Positions 1-10,466 of a stretch of DNA of 64,000 nt are shown here, piece after piece; position 1 is the stretch's first letter, and each line of letters begins with the position of its first letter. Position numbers and translations under genes: made by a program. The notes under the pieces are model-generated. The model saw only the letters and a program-made list of their open reading frames with translations, did no database searches and was not told the DNA's origin. The stretch covers positions 124,001 to 188,000 of the forward strand of contig MU867105.1 of the NCBI GenBank assembly GCA_033725935.1, read 5' to 3'. The DNA is from Cladorrhinum sp. PSN259. Taxonomy: Eukaryota; Ascomycota; Sordariomycetes; Sordariales; Podosporaceae.

Positions 1-1045
1 CAGTTCGCAGTACTGGGTGCAAGAGATGAGTGAAGCTCGTTGGATAGGACGGGGTAATCTGGACCGATGTCGAAATACTGCGGTGATGGTGGTGATGGCT
101 GTGGTGAGGTATGGTATCTGGAGGCCCTTCGACTTCGGTGAAATCGAACCTGCTAAAGCTCGGCGAGGACGGGCACGTCGGTGGCATCGGTTCCTCCTTC
201 TCCAACGTCATCGTTTCCATGACATGTTTCAGCTCCGTCAACTGTTCCTGTTGCGACCTAAGAAGACCTTCTGTATCGGCAAGCTGCGCCCTGAGTTGGT
301 CATTCTTGCGTTGTAACACCTCCTGCTCTGCCCGAGCCTCCTCCTTCGCAGAGATAACCATCTTGTTCGCCTCTTCGAACAAGGCGGCCGTTAAATTTTC
401 CAGCTCCTGTTCGATCTTCTTTTTCTGCTGCTCCATATCGAGACGCAACCTCTTCTCCTCAGCGACGCGTCCCAAAAGCTTCGTCTTCTCAGCCTCGACA
501 CTTTTCCTCCTCACCCAAACATCGCCCGCAAGCATCTCTCTTTGTTCCTCGAGCTGTTCTTCGAGTTGCCGGGTCCTCTCACGGGCCCTTTCGAGTTCCT
601 GTTTTGTTACCGACAGATTATCGTCTAGCGTAGTCTGGTGATTAATTGCGTTGATAAGCTTCGTACTGAGCGTGGCAACCTCCTGGTCGAGGTCGGGATG
701 GTGAGAGCTGGTCATGCTTTCGGGGTTCGCAGGGCTCATAGCCCTGCTCCTGGGGTCGGGGATTGTGCTCAAGTCATTCTCATCGTCGAGCTCGGCCGGA
801 GAGAAGAGTCGCTTCGGTTGGGGGGTGGAGGGGAAAGAACGAACACCGTCAGCCGTCATGGACGAGTCTATAGTAGAGACGGATCTAGCATGGGATGGTG
901 ACGGCTTCGGTGAGGCCGATCGCAGGATACTAGATAGCGATCGATTGTGGGCAGTCCTGGGCCGAGCGCTAGGTTGAGTAGCCGGATGCGATGACCAAGC
1001 GGTCACCGCGACGAAGCTTTGCCAGAATCTGTTAGTAACGGCCAT
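1..1045 (-). CDS. SEC2-type Rab guanine nucleotide exchange factor, 3' end cut by window edge
   Basis: The minus strand is open without a stop from an ATG at 1045 to the left edge (348 codons). Residues about 1-110 are Ser/Pro-rich linker. From about residue 115 to 275 the protein is a continuous charged coiled coil. It contains the stretch ENLTAALFEEANKMV, which matches the conserved core of the Sec2p/Rabin exchange domain (LTxxLFxEANxMV). By family knowledge, Sec2 activates the Rab GTPase Sec4/Rab8 on post-Golgi vesicles during polarised exocytosis at the hyphal tip. After the coiled coil the protein becomes His/Ser-rich and leaves the window, so the C-terminal localisation region is not seen. 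The start is uncertain: a CTAAC-like element and an AG lie just after the proposed ATG, so a first exon further upstream (up to about 1590) is possible. The family call is firm. Confidence 0.8.
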   Translation of the reverse strand, partial: MAVTNRFWQSFVAVTAWSSHPATQPSARPRTAHNRSLSSILRSASPKPSPSHARSVSTIDSSMTADGVRSFPSTPQPKRLFSPAELDDENDLSTIPDPRSRAMSPANPESMTSSHHPDLDQEVATLSTKLINAINHQTTLDDNLSVTKQELERARERTRQLEEQLEEQREMLAGDVWVRRKSVEAEKTKLLGRVAEEKRLRLDMEQQKKKIEQELENLTAALFEEANKMVISAKEEARAEQEVLQRKNDQLRAQLADTEGLLRSQQEQLTELKHVMETMTLEKEEPMPPTCPSSPSFSRFDFTEVEGPPDTIPHHSHHHHHRSISTSVQITPSYPTSFTHLLHPVLRT

Positions 1046-4000
1046 GTGATACTTGCCAAACCTCAGGAGCAAGGCGCGACGGGCGGATTTGGACGGATGC
1101 TTCCTCCGCTACAGCAGCACCCCGATGACGCGAGTCATCCGAAAAGCCGATGCGCAGCAGACCATTGACTTTGTACGCAGCAAAAGAGGGCACAAGAGAG
1201 TGTTGGGTTTGGTCTTAGTAAGACGTGTACGAGAAAATGTGTGTGCACATACGGGTAATCCAGCTTGAAGGTTTGCAAAAGGACCACACCAGAGGCTGGC
1301 GGGTCCTTGGAAGAAAAAGCAAGCAACCCTGGTTCTTGATGATCTTTTTTTATTTTGTTTATTGTCGTGGCTGCAGGGTCAAATCGCGTCTGTTCCGAGC
1401 TCTGAGACAACGAGATGGGATATTTAAGAGGCCTTCTCGATTTGAGGTGCGCAAGGTCAGCCGAGGTATGCGGTCGGTGGCTTTGGCGCAGTCGTCGGGC
1501 GATTCGTTTGTCGCGGTGTTTGTTTGAAATGGGAAAACGAAAGGCTGTGCTTGCAGCTGTAGGTAGCTCTCCGAAAATGTCGTCCAAAATAATTCAGCAA
1601 CAGCAAAATAAATAAACGAGAAAAAAAGAAACAAAAAATAGTATTATCTGGCCAAAACGACAAAAGTGAATCGAAGGTGTATTGCAGGAGGAGATGCCTT
1701 CTCCGAATGAACAAAAGCGGATGCAGACGGAGGAGGGATTAGTTGTAGGTGATACCTGCAGCGGCACCCAAGATCACACCGAGCCAGAGCGATTTTGCAG
1801 CAAATGGTATGGAGAGCTCCTTGGCAGCTTGGGGGCAAAGGCCCAGCCAAAGGGCAATCTCGCTGCGATAGGAATAGCGCGGCCGTATTTTACAGGGATC
1901 AACTCACCTCTTATTGGATCCCCGCCTGCTTTTCCAGGAAGGCGAAAAGTGGGTGGAAGGCGCAATGGCGCTTCCAGATTGACACTTTAAACATCCAACT
2001 GCCTTTTTAATATATTTTGGGCTGATGAGGGGTCCTTGACTTCTTGGATTTCCCCAAGGTTTCCGAAACTGCCGCCAGGGTCTGGGGAGATTTCGATTTA
2101 TTTGGTTTTTGGCTGGAGTAGAGCTCCATGTCTCCAGGTTTTTGGTGAGCATAAAGTCAATTGCTCGAAATTGGAGCTCCCAATAGTTCTCCCAGCCACC
2201 CCAGGGACTGGACCACTGGACTTAAGTGCTGTCACCTGTATGGTGGTCGGTAGGTCCGGCCCGGCCAAAAGAAGCGGTCTCTCAATTAAATCTAGTATTG
2301 ACAACGCATCCAGATCCGATAGGCAATCACGGCAATCTGTTGGGTCACCTTCGAGAGCGCCTCGGGTTTTTTTGTGGCCATTGTTTGTTGGGCCAATGCT
2401 TTTCTCCCTTGGATCCCTTCGTATAAACGTCATCGGTCCATCCAAACCAGGATTTCTCGGTTTTCTTAGACAGCACCCGTTATGCGGCTCAGCATCCGCG
2501 GTCAATGCGCACTTGGTTCCGTCAAAAACTGCATCCATCCATCGCATAGCTGATCCGCTCCGTGTGGCCGATCAGCGTTTTCCATCTCCCAAGCCTTGGC
2601 AGCATGCTGTATGGAATACTGTTATCTTTCTGAGAGACACCCCCTATTCGGAAAATCTACGGCTTCAATGGCATTGGGTGCGATTGTGGCCGGGAGGACC
2701 AAGTGAATAATCAGCCAATCATTGGTGTCCTTACTACGTTCGGGCCAAGTGGACGTGCAGACCTCCAATCACCGGACTGAGAGTGGGCGGCAAGTACCTA
2801 TCACGTATCTCATTCGGCCTTTGCGCGTCCCGTCCCGGCTGACGGGCTTTTCAGTTGATCACTTCCATCGCAAGAACGCCCCAGTGAAACATACATATGC
2901 GTTCGTCTAGATGTGGTAGCCTCCGGCGCAATCACGAGCAAGCAGGGCAATAGTGGCGGTTGCAAGGGCGGTGGGCGGAAGATGGATTGGTACCCAAGTG
3001 CGAGGACGGAACACAGCAGTGTCTCAGGATTGTTCAGCCGGTTCCCCGCTGCGCTGGTCGAGGGAAAGAGTAACAGTGTGAATAACTTCGAGTATCGTGA
3101 ACCATGGCTGATGATTGCGTAGGCACTGTATATTGAACCAGCGGTCAGGCTTTGTTGACCAGTCACACAGCAACATGGTTGGGGTAGCATTCAGGCGGGA
3201 CACATACCTTTTGTCTCAGGGTATCACGAAATGGTCGTCCCCTCACGGCATCTGCCGCACTTTATCAATGAAGGGGGCCGATAGTTTGCTAGAGAGGATG
3301 GTCGATAGTTCAGGTTGAGCTCGCGGACAGACTATCCGTCAAGTCCTCTCACCTCTCTTTTTTTCGAAAAAAAAAGTACAAGTCGACATACTTGAGGCTC
3401 ACTATTAACCTATATTTTAGGTTATTACGTGTGGGTTGATCTCTCTTATTTTCTTGTTCTTCAGTCCTGTCATATTCTATAGCTACCAGCTTCCCGGTTG
3501 TGTTGCTCAGAGAAGCTGATCTGCATGATCCAGGGAGGGCGGGGGTGTCTTCCATGACAGGCCGGATTTAGGTCGGATGATTGGCGTAAGGGCGATGCCC
3601 ATAGCGCCACCACCTGCACAGCATCCATCATGATCACATTCTACCCCTCAGCTTCCGGCCAGTAGAGTTCTCTCCAGACACACCGTGCGGATGGGCCTTC
3701 CATGAGCAACAAGACAGCAGTTCAAAGGGATGCTTGTACACCTTATGCCACTGCCAAAGTCCAAGGTTGGGTGACAAGACGGCAGCAATGAGTCTAGATC
3801 GAGAAGCAGCAACGAGTCGGGGGAGTCGTGGAGTCGTGAGAGCTTACAAACCACCGCGTGGACGTGTCATTATGGGCGGGATACGATTGCAACTCTACTC
3901 TGAAGTATGGACAGGGAATGGGCGGATTCTGTTGATACTATCCATCCCGGTACATCCAAGTACCGACTTTGTCTCGTCTCCTTTCCCGATGCTGTCGGAT

Positions 4001-4476
4001 CCCTTTGGCCTTCCCGACAGGATATGTGACAGGTCATATTTGAGCGTAGGAGGACACGGCTCGAGATCCTACCCTAGGGAGATATACCCAATCTAGTGCC
4101 GAGCGCCAGTCGACTGATCAGCTGAGCTTATGGGGGATAAATTATTGTGAATGCTTCTTTCAATAATACAATTGGTGGTACGAGAAGACACAGCAACCCT
4201 GCTGGTTTCTCATGTCCTTATAATCCCTGGGGCCTCCTCGCTTCTCCCGCAATCCTTCCAGCAACTCTTGGTTCACCACCATCTACTTTTACTTACACTT
4301 TTGAGCTCCCCACGACAAATCTTCTCATCCCTCCTCACCATCTCCGGCCGCTTCCCCTCATCCAATTTGCCATCATAACACTTAGTGTTTCGTCATATGG
4401 TGGACTGCTCCTTCTCATCCTCGCAAATCAACTTAACTCACCTGCCCCTACTCATTCTTCTCTTTCCACTGTCATC
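1046..4476. other. Intergenic, no convincing gene
   Basis: This 3.4 kb holds the SEC2 upstream region and the leader of the acidic-protein gene. Two long open frames overlap on opposite strands at 2036-2710 (plus, opened only by a TTG) and 2098-2547 (minus, 149 codons). Neither shows a recognisable domain or a splice structure. The last 300 bases before 4477 are pyrimidine-rich (CTTCTC, CCTCC), as is usual for fungal transcription start regions. I see nothing else. Confidence 0.6.
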
Positions 4477-5559
4477 ATGGACGCAACCCAGATTGACCAT
4501 GAGGGTTCCCAGGGTGTCCAAGGACCCCATGATCTCTGTATCAACCCAGCAGGCCTTGCCCTGCCTTCTCCAAGCGCGGAGACGGTTGTTTCGTCCCCAG
4601 TTGACGAAGGCTTCGTAGATGGGGAGGCGTTTGACTCGGATAACGACAATGGCAAGACCGTAAGTTTGCCATCGGAGGCAAGCGACTGTGATGTGGGGAA
4701 TCGATGGAATCCGGGCGAGAATGACAGGCAGACTGATCATGACGATCAGGAGGAGGAGAAGGAGGATGCAGAGGGAGAATCGGACGACAACGCCTGCCGC
4801 TGCCAATACCACTGCAGTCACCACTGCCCGGGCAAGGATAACCGCAACCACCACGAAGAAGACGGCAACCAAGAAAAAGAAGATGGCAGCCAAACCTCAA
4901 CTGAGCAGTCTCCACCAACAATTTCTACTGTCACAGACGATGCGATTCCTCACGCATCGAATAATGATGGATCGGACAACGACGAGATGACCCCGGGGGA
5001 GACTAATGGCAGTTCTGGCAAGGGCAAACGCCCCGATCACCCTACCCATTCTGCGGAAGCGGAACCCGATACTTCAGGGCCGGCCTTATACTCAAGACCC
5101 GCGAAAAGACCCCGGGGAGCTGGTCCTAGCAGCCCTGCCGGACAAACTGTTTCTAGCGATGAGGAGACGTTGTCACTGTCACCAGCAGAAGCAGAAGCAG
5201 AAGCGATAGCGCAGAGGATAGCTGGGGCGATGGCGGCGGCGGCGGCGGCGGAAGGAGCAGAAGCGGAAGCGATAATGAGAGAGATTCGCGATATAGAATA
5301 CAACCTACGCTGGAGGGCATTTCTTCACAGTCGCACCGACTTCTCGCTCTATAATTGGTTCGTGAGTCGTCCACCGATACTGGGGTGGCCTTCGATGACC
5401 TCTCCGTGGGCATACGGAAGATCAGAGGCACACCGGCCAGCACCGCAACCGATAGAGCCGAGGATTCCACGGCGGTGTTCATGTAGAATGGAGAATGAGG
5501 CTGATAACAATCATCAGGAGGAGCAGGATCAGGGGCAGGAGCAGGAGCAGGAGCAGTAG
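4477..5559 (+). CDS. Acidic low-complexity protein of unknown function
   Basis: A single-exon frame of 360 codons. The frame is open from 4147, but the first ATG is at 4477, in a good context (GTCATCATGG). I do not recognise a family. The N-terminal two thirds is acidic and disordered (Asp/Glu/Asn/Ser). A compact Cys/His cluster at about residues 107-117 (CRCQYHCSHHC) is followed by more His. A basic patch (AKRPRG) could be a nuclear localisation signal. An Ala/Glu-rich segment (EAEAEAIAQRIAGAMAAAAA) probably forms a helix, then comes a more ordered aromatic region around LYNWFVSRPPILGWPS. A CSC pair lies near the C-terminus and the tail is Gln/Glu repeats encoded by GAGCAG units. A nuclear role is a guess. 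The gene reads as real from its clean start, but it could be lineage-specific. Confidence 0.55.
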   Translation: MDATQIDHEGSQGVQGPHDLCINPAGLALPSPSAETVVSSPVDEGFVDGEAFDSDNDNGKTVSLPSEASDCDVGNRWNPGENDRQTDHDDQEEEKEDAEGESDDNACRCQYHCSHHCPGKDNRNHHEEDGNQEKEDGSQTSTEQSPPTISTVTDDAIPHASNNDGSDNDEMTPGETNGSSGKGKRPDHPTHSAEAEPDTSGPALYSRPAKRPRGAGPSSPAGQTVSSDEETLSLSPAEAEAEAIAQRIAGAMAAAAAAEGAEAEAIMREIRDIEYNLRWRAFLHSRTDFSLYNWFVSRPPILGWPSMTSPWAYGRSEAHRPAPQPIEPRIPRRCSCRMENEADNNHQEEQDQGQEQEQEQ

Positions 5560-6272
5560 GAGGAGGATGCCGCGAATGGATGGAAGCAAGGTTGGATGGG
5601 AGACTACCAGCACCCTAATGAAGTTGACGAATCTTTTATTATTTATTTTTCTCTTTTAAAAAAGAAACCCTCCACAGATATCATGGTCTGAAAAAGGATT
5701 TTATTACGGTTTCTTATATAGTACACGTCTATTACCACTCAGTCTGTTGTTGTTCTTGAAAACCGTCCGATTTACACTCCCTTATAACTGTGACGCCAAG
5801 CGCAAAAGGTTAAGAGCTGCTGTCAAAAGAGGATCCATGTTCCAGCAGAGAGAGAGAGAGAGAGACCCACCAGAGCTCCTGTCCCCCACCCACCTGTGGT
5901 CCGCGCGGGGTCGTTCTTTTTCTTTTGATGGCCTACCCACCTTGGCAGTTTCAATCGCCAAGCCTGGAGCTAGAGCAACTGTGAGTAACGACCCGCCTAC
6001 CGCCGCCGCCAGCTTTCAGAGTTGTGCAGCGCATTTGCGTCTTGTGTCGAACACAGCAAGCAAGCAAGCCCCACCTCGAATCTTGGACGAACGTCTTTCC
6101 CGTTTCTCAGGCAACAAACCCGAACAAAATAACCAGAAGCAGCATTTTCGGCGACCGCAAATCAGTTTGACCAAATATATTACCGCCGAATTAGAGTCTC
6201 TCTCTCTCGAACATAGCCGACCCCTCTCTCACTTCTACCCGACAAACAAACAACACACACACCATCCACACA
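5560..6272. promoter_or_regulatory. Intergenic and LSM7 upstream region
   Basis: AT-rich 3' flank of the acidic-protein gene, then a (GA)n tract near 5849-5866 and a pyrimidine-rich leader ending in CAACACACACACC just before the LSM7 ATG. A 188-codon plus-strand frame (5747-6313) runs through the leader and overlaps the LSM7 start in another frame. It has no protein-like character. Confidence 0.5.
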
Positions 6273-6889
6273 ATGTCAGACAGACCGTACAGAGGCAACC
6301 GCGGCGGCGGTAGAGGAGGCGGTCGCGGGGGAGGACGTGGTGGCGGCGGTGGTTACGGCAATGCACAAGGCCACCAAGGCGGTAATGCGGCCGGAGGGGG
6401 TGGCGCTGGAGCAGGAGCAGAGAAGGAACGTCCCAAGAAGGAGAACATCCTGGATCTCAAGAAGTACATGGACCAGCGGATTACAGTCAAGTTCAATGGA
6501 GGGCGGGAAGGTTTGTCACTTTTCTCAGTTTGCATACCCATAAAAAAGGAAATCGGGACTGACAAAGAGTGGATAAAAGTAACCGGCACGCTAAAAGGCT
6601 ATGACGCCCTGATGAATCTCGTTCTGGATGAAGTGCAGGAATCATTGAGAGGTATGTTTTTTTACATTGTCTACTACCTTGATCCCCCCTCAATCCCGTT
6701 TTATTACGAGATATATAGGTATATGTATACTGACACAAATGGAAAATAGACGACGAAGGAAACGAATCAACCCGTGCCCTTGGGCTCGTAGTAGTCCGCG
6801 GTACGCTCCTGGTGTTCATCAGCCCCGTGGACGGGAGCGAGGTGATAGAAAATCCGTTCTTGCAGGCTAGCGGCGGTGATGATGATTGA
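6273..6889 (+). CDS. LSM7: U6 snRNA-associated Sm-like protein LSm7
   Basis: Three exons, 6273-6510, 6580-6651 and 6750-6889, give 149 residues. Introns have GTTTGT and GTATGT donors, CTGAC branch points and AG acceptors. Residues about 50-145 form the Sm fold: Sm1 (ILDLKKYMDQRITVKFNGGRE, running into VTGTLKGYDALMNLVLDEV) and Sm2 (LGLVVVRGTLLVFISPVDG). This matches LSm7, a subunit of the nuclear LSm2-8 ring on U6 snRNA and of the cytoplasmic LSm1-7 ring that promotes decapping. Residues 1-50 are an added Gly/Arg-rich tail with four RGGG units, longer than the roughly 100-residue family norm. This RGG-like tail may bind RNA (inference). Intron 1 is 69 nt, lacks a stop and keeps frame if retained. 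Confidence 0.93.
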
Positions 6890-8048
6890 AGTATTTTTAT
6901 TTATTTAATATTTTAATAATATTATTTTGCGTTGAATTCAATGGATAGTTGGTGTGAAGCGAAAGCAAAAGGGCGAGTAAAAACATTTTCTTTAGAGAGA
7001 GGAAGAAACAAAGAAACCAAAAAAAAACAAAAAAAAACCAAGGCACCCCACGGGATGACACTAAGAGGGATAGAGAGAAAGAGTTCGATTCAAGCGGAGG
7101 CTACCAAGCTTAGCCTTTTGGGTCTTGCTTAATGCGCAACATTTCCTGGTATTTTGAAGCAAAGAGTGCAAATCTTGAGAAGCACATGAGGGAAGGGGTA
7201 TAAGTAACGTTCAAAGGCAGAATGGACAGAAAGGAAAAAGTGTGAAAAATGGTGAAAATGGGAGGGAAAACAAAGGGCGGGAAACGTGAAAGAAAAAAAA
7301 ACTTTTTAAGGTAGGTAGCAAAAAAGAAAAACAGTAAATTGTTCTTACAGCTGAAAGCCAAAGATAATAAATAGGTGGGTGTAAAGTACTGGGTATTTGG
7401 GTTTGTATACCCCCCTCCAGACAGCCGCAGTGGTGGTGACAATTTCCAAAAAGCTTGAAGGAAAACCCCTCTCTTTCCAGGTTGATATATGCTAAGCACT
7501 TCTGTTGTCAAGCCTTGATATACACCCTGTACATGGAACTGCCATGCCTTGTTTTCATTGCCCCAGTGCCCCAATTTTAACTCACTAAGCACAGTCACTG
7601 GCATTCAATGTTATAATCTTTTTCGTATTTTTTTTTTTACCAACCCAGCAAACCGCCTTCAACACGCTCCGCTATTATAACACATAGCTAGCTCAGTACC
7701 GTCCATGTTCTTTTCTCCCGTATCTCCCCTTTCAATACCCTTTCACTCCATCCACAAAGTCCGCTCTCTCTTCCTCCGGTTGGATATCGAATTGGTACCT
7801 ATAAGTATATATAGGATACACACCTTCCAGTTCAATTTTGCAGATATAATAAAAGGAAAACAAATAAAAAAAAGGTCATGTTTCGCTCACTTCGCTCACA
7901 CATTTCGTGTCCTTCTCCGAATATCATGTAGACATTCAAAAACTCCAAATGGTCGTCAAGGGGCCCGTGGCAGGCTCTCCATGATTCCTTATTCGTATGT
8001 AGGATTTCCAGGTAGGCGTGCAAGACAGGATTCTCGAATAGGCCCTAG
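6890..8048. other. Convergent 3' flanks of LSM7 and PAN3
   Basis: AT-rich non-coding DNA between two convergent genes, with A- and T-runs (near 7020-7040 and 7628-7639) and no supportable ORF. It presumably carries both 3' UTRs and poly(A) signals. Confidence 0.5.
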
Positions 8049-10466
8049 TTACGCCCCGGGAGCTCCGTCCTTGCTGTAACTGGCGAGCTCATTAAACGCG
8101 CGGTTCAGCATGTTGCGGAGTTCCCGATAACTGATAACATATACCATCTCGCCGTCACGACTGATAAGTTGAATCTGTTCTTCGGTACCGGCGTCGAACT
8201 TGGTCATGCAGCTGATCATGTGCCCGATTCCAAGGTCAGGGTTGCCATTCTTGTCAACCCGGTGAAAGACATAATCACGGAACAGTTTTAGTATGTAGCG
8301 CTCGCCAGTCTCTGACCAGTCTCTGTGAAGCCCTAGATCACCCCGCTCATTGATAGCGGCGAGCTTCAACGCAAGACGTGCGATGCGTCCATTTTCCAGC
8401 TCCATAGCAAGAATCCGGCTCGTCTCATCGTTTTCCTTGCTTTTGAGCTCGTGGTGAGCCATGACCTGCTCCGCGATGAGCTCAATAAACTTATCGATGG
8501 TTTTGTTCTTTTCCGCTTCCGTGGTTGGTTCTGATAGCAACCAAGCAATCATTCGCTTGAGCTTGTCTGACAACTTTGGGTTCATCGACTCATAAGCCTT
8601 CTGAGCATCGGTCGGCATAGCCATATTTCCCGAAGCCATGCTGCCCGAGGCCATGTTGCCCGAAGCCAATGCAAGCATGACATTGCCAAACTTGATAAGA
8701 TCGGTCTGCTGCAGTTCTTGAAGGGATCTTTTGTCGGTTCCATGCTGTGTCACATCCAAGATGGCGCATCCTGAAAGTCGGACGTGAGTGCCGTCCACAA
8801 TGATCTTGCTCAGTTCGATGCACCTGGCTGCTAGGTTGTGGCTGTGGATCGCTTTGAGTGCATTGGATATTTGGCAGATGTAATTCCAAAGGAGGTCCTC
8901 CCCAACCGGAATGGCCTTGTGACGCCCACCAGCAAAATGCTGTTCTTGTAAGGTTTTGCTTAACGGGTGGAAGGCGTATACAAAAATTAGGGAGCTGTCA
9001 CCGAACGCTCTTGTGGTAAATGCTTCATGAACAGTCACAATGTTCGTATTCCTGATCCTCTTCCAGTCATTCATCCTTTGAAGGGGAGCTTGTGAGCTCA
9101 GCCCGAAACCCTCAAGTCGCCTCAATGCATAATAATGTCCAGCTCTCGCATGATACGCCTTGTAAAGCCAGCTAGGGCAGCCGAACGATACAGGATTCTT
9201 CTTGTTAGTCGTGTCCAGCGGGGTCAGTGCTTGCCATTCCCCAATGTTCGGCAGTGCCATGCCTGATTAACGCCAGTCAGCGCATGTTTTGTTTCAAAAG
9301 TGGGTTGACTGCACCAAGACTTACTAGGAAGCACCAACTGGGTCGCAAACATCTTTTTCTGATACTCTTCCCTCATGGCAGCAGGCATGAAGAAGTCGTA
9401 GGTAGATCGTTGATGCGGCTGCAAGGTTCCTCTGAACGGTTCGGGTGGTTGATAGAGGTGGTAGTTGGGTGGCGGAGCCGCACCGGCCTGTAAACTGCCC
9501 GGAGGAGGTTGCACATACATGGCCATGGGGCCTTGATCAGCTGCGTACGGGTTATGGTAAGGAGGGCCGGCGGGTATGCCTGCCCCTAGGCGGTTGTTGA
9601 ATGGGTCACCATATAAATTGCTGCTGCTGCCAGCAGCAGTGTTGTTGTTGTTGTTGTTGTCTTGCGACCCGGTGCTGGCGGCGGGTCCCATATCAAAATT
9701 GGAAGGAGTGAAGTCTCGGCTTGTCGCTGTTAGACCTGAAGGCTCACCGTTCCTGGGCATGGTCGAAGCGGCTAGTTTGGTCGCTTGACGTGGGGTGAAG
9801 GGAGCTGCATTGGCAGCTTGTGATGGTAGTGTTGATTTCTTGCCCGTATTCTGTTGAGCATTACCCTGTTGTTGGGCCGATGACGGCGTGAAGGCGGGGG
9901 ACTCGACATTGAGTGGCTTTTTCGGAAAACTGGACATGGTGTTAGACTTTTAATGCCTCTCTTTATAGATATTTCGAGAAGCTAGAGAGGCTGAGATTTG
10001 GCATATCAAGCTTTGAGGGCTCTCTGTTGCACGACAATGAATATGAAAACAAGATGGTGAGACGTGCGCCACTGGTGCACCACGAAATTCTTCTCCAGAG
10101 TTACCGAAAGGCTCTCTGCCAGGTTCAGTTGCCACCTTCCCCAGTGTACAAACGCCCATGCTCTCTAAAGGTACTCTCGAGGAGAGAGCGCAGGCGCGAA
10201 GCACTTACAAGTCTGGTTGCGGAGAGGATATTTTGTGCTGATCGTGCTTGAAGCTGCAGCCGGCTTCTCTGTATTTACAATGGCCATATATGGTGATGTT
10301 GCGACATGGGATGTCGCCATTATCTACTCGAAACCTCATTGTCAGCGACCGTGACGCCCTGGATTACTCGGCCAAGACCGGAACAGGAGCACGCACCCCG
10401 GCCCTTGGATCTCGGGGATCCAATCTGGCGCCGCATATCGTTGTTTGAATATCGTGTCGCGGCCAT
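8049..10466 (-). CDS. PAN3: PAN2-PAN3 deadenylase regulatory subunit PAN3
   Basis: Four exons on the minus strand, 10466-10397, 10323-10209, 9929-9325 and 9262-8049, give 667 residues. Residues 30-50 form a CCCH zinc finger (C-x8-C-x6-C-x3-H, starting CRNITIYGHC), the poly(A)-binding element of PAN3. Residues about 60-270 are a Pro/Asn/Gln-rich linker with the conserved start NVESPAFTPS. The rest is the pseudokinase (from LPNIGEWQALTPLD), coiled coil and C-terminal knob, which dimerise and hold PAN2. The complex shortens mRNA poly(A) tails in the cytoplasm. Within the pseudokinase a five-residue unit ASGNM/ASGSM occurs three times, an unusual low-complexity insertion. The zinc-finger exon is easily missed because it is separated by a 279-nt intron. 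The first intron donor (GTGCGT) was chosen by phase and family N-terminus. The upstream neighbour is a divergent UBX gene. Confidence 0.93.

Noticed and set aside
111..641. 176-codon plus-strand Ser/Cys-rich ORF
   Set aside because: It is the antisense shadow of the SEC2 coiled coil. The minus strand has the recognisable exchange-domain motif.
4438..4921. Long minus-strand ORFs with hydrophobic repeats
   Set aside because: Antisense to the acidic, Glu/Asp-rich protein. GAN codons read backwards as Leu/Ile/Val give false membrane segments.
9224..9937. Short PAN3 starting at the ATG at 9937
   Set aside because: That ATG lies at the end of an intron (CTAAC, then CCAG). The CCCH zinc-finger exon and the family N-terminus are found upstream at 10466-10209.
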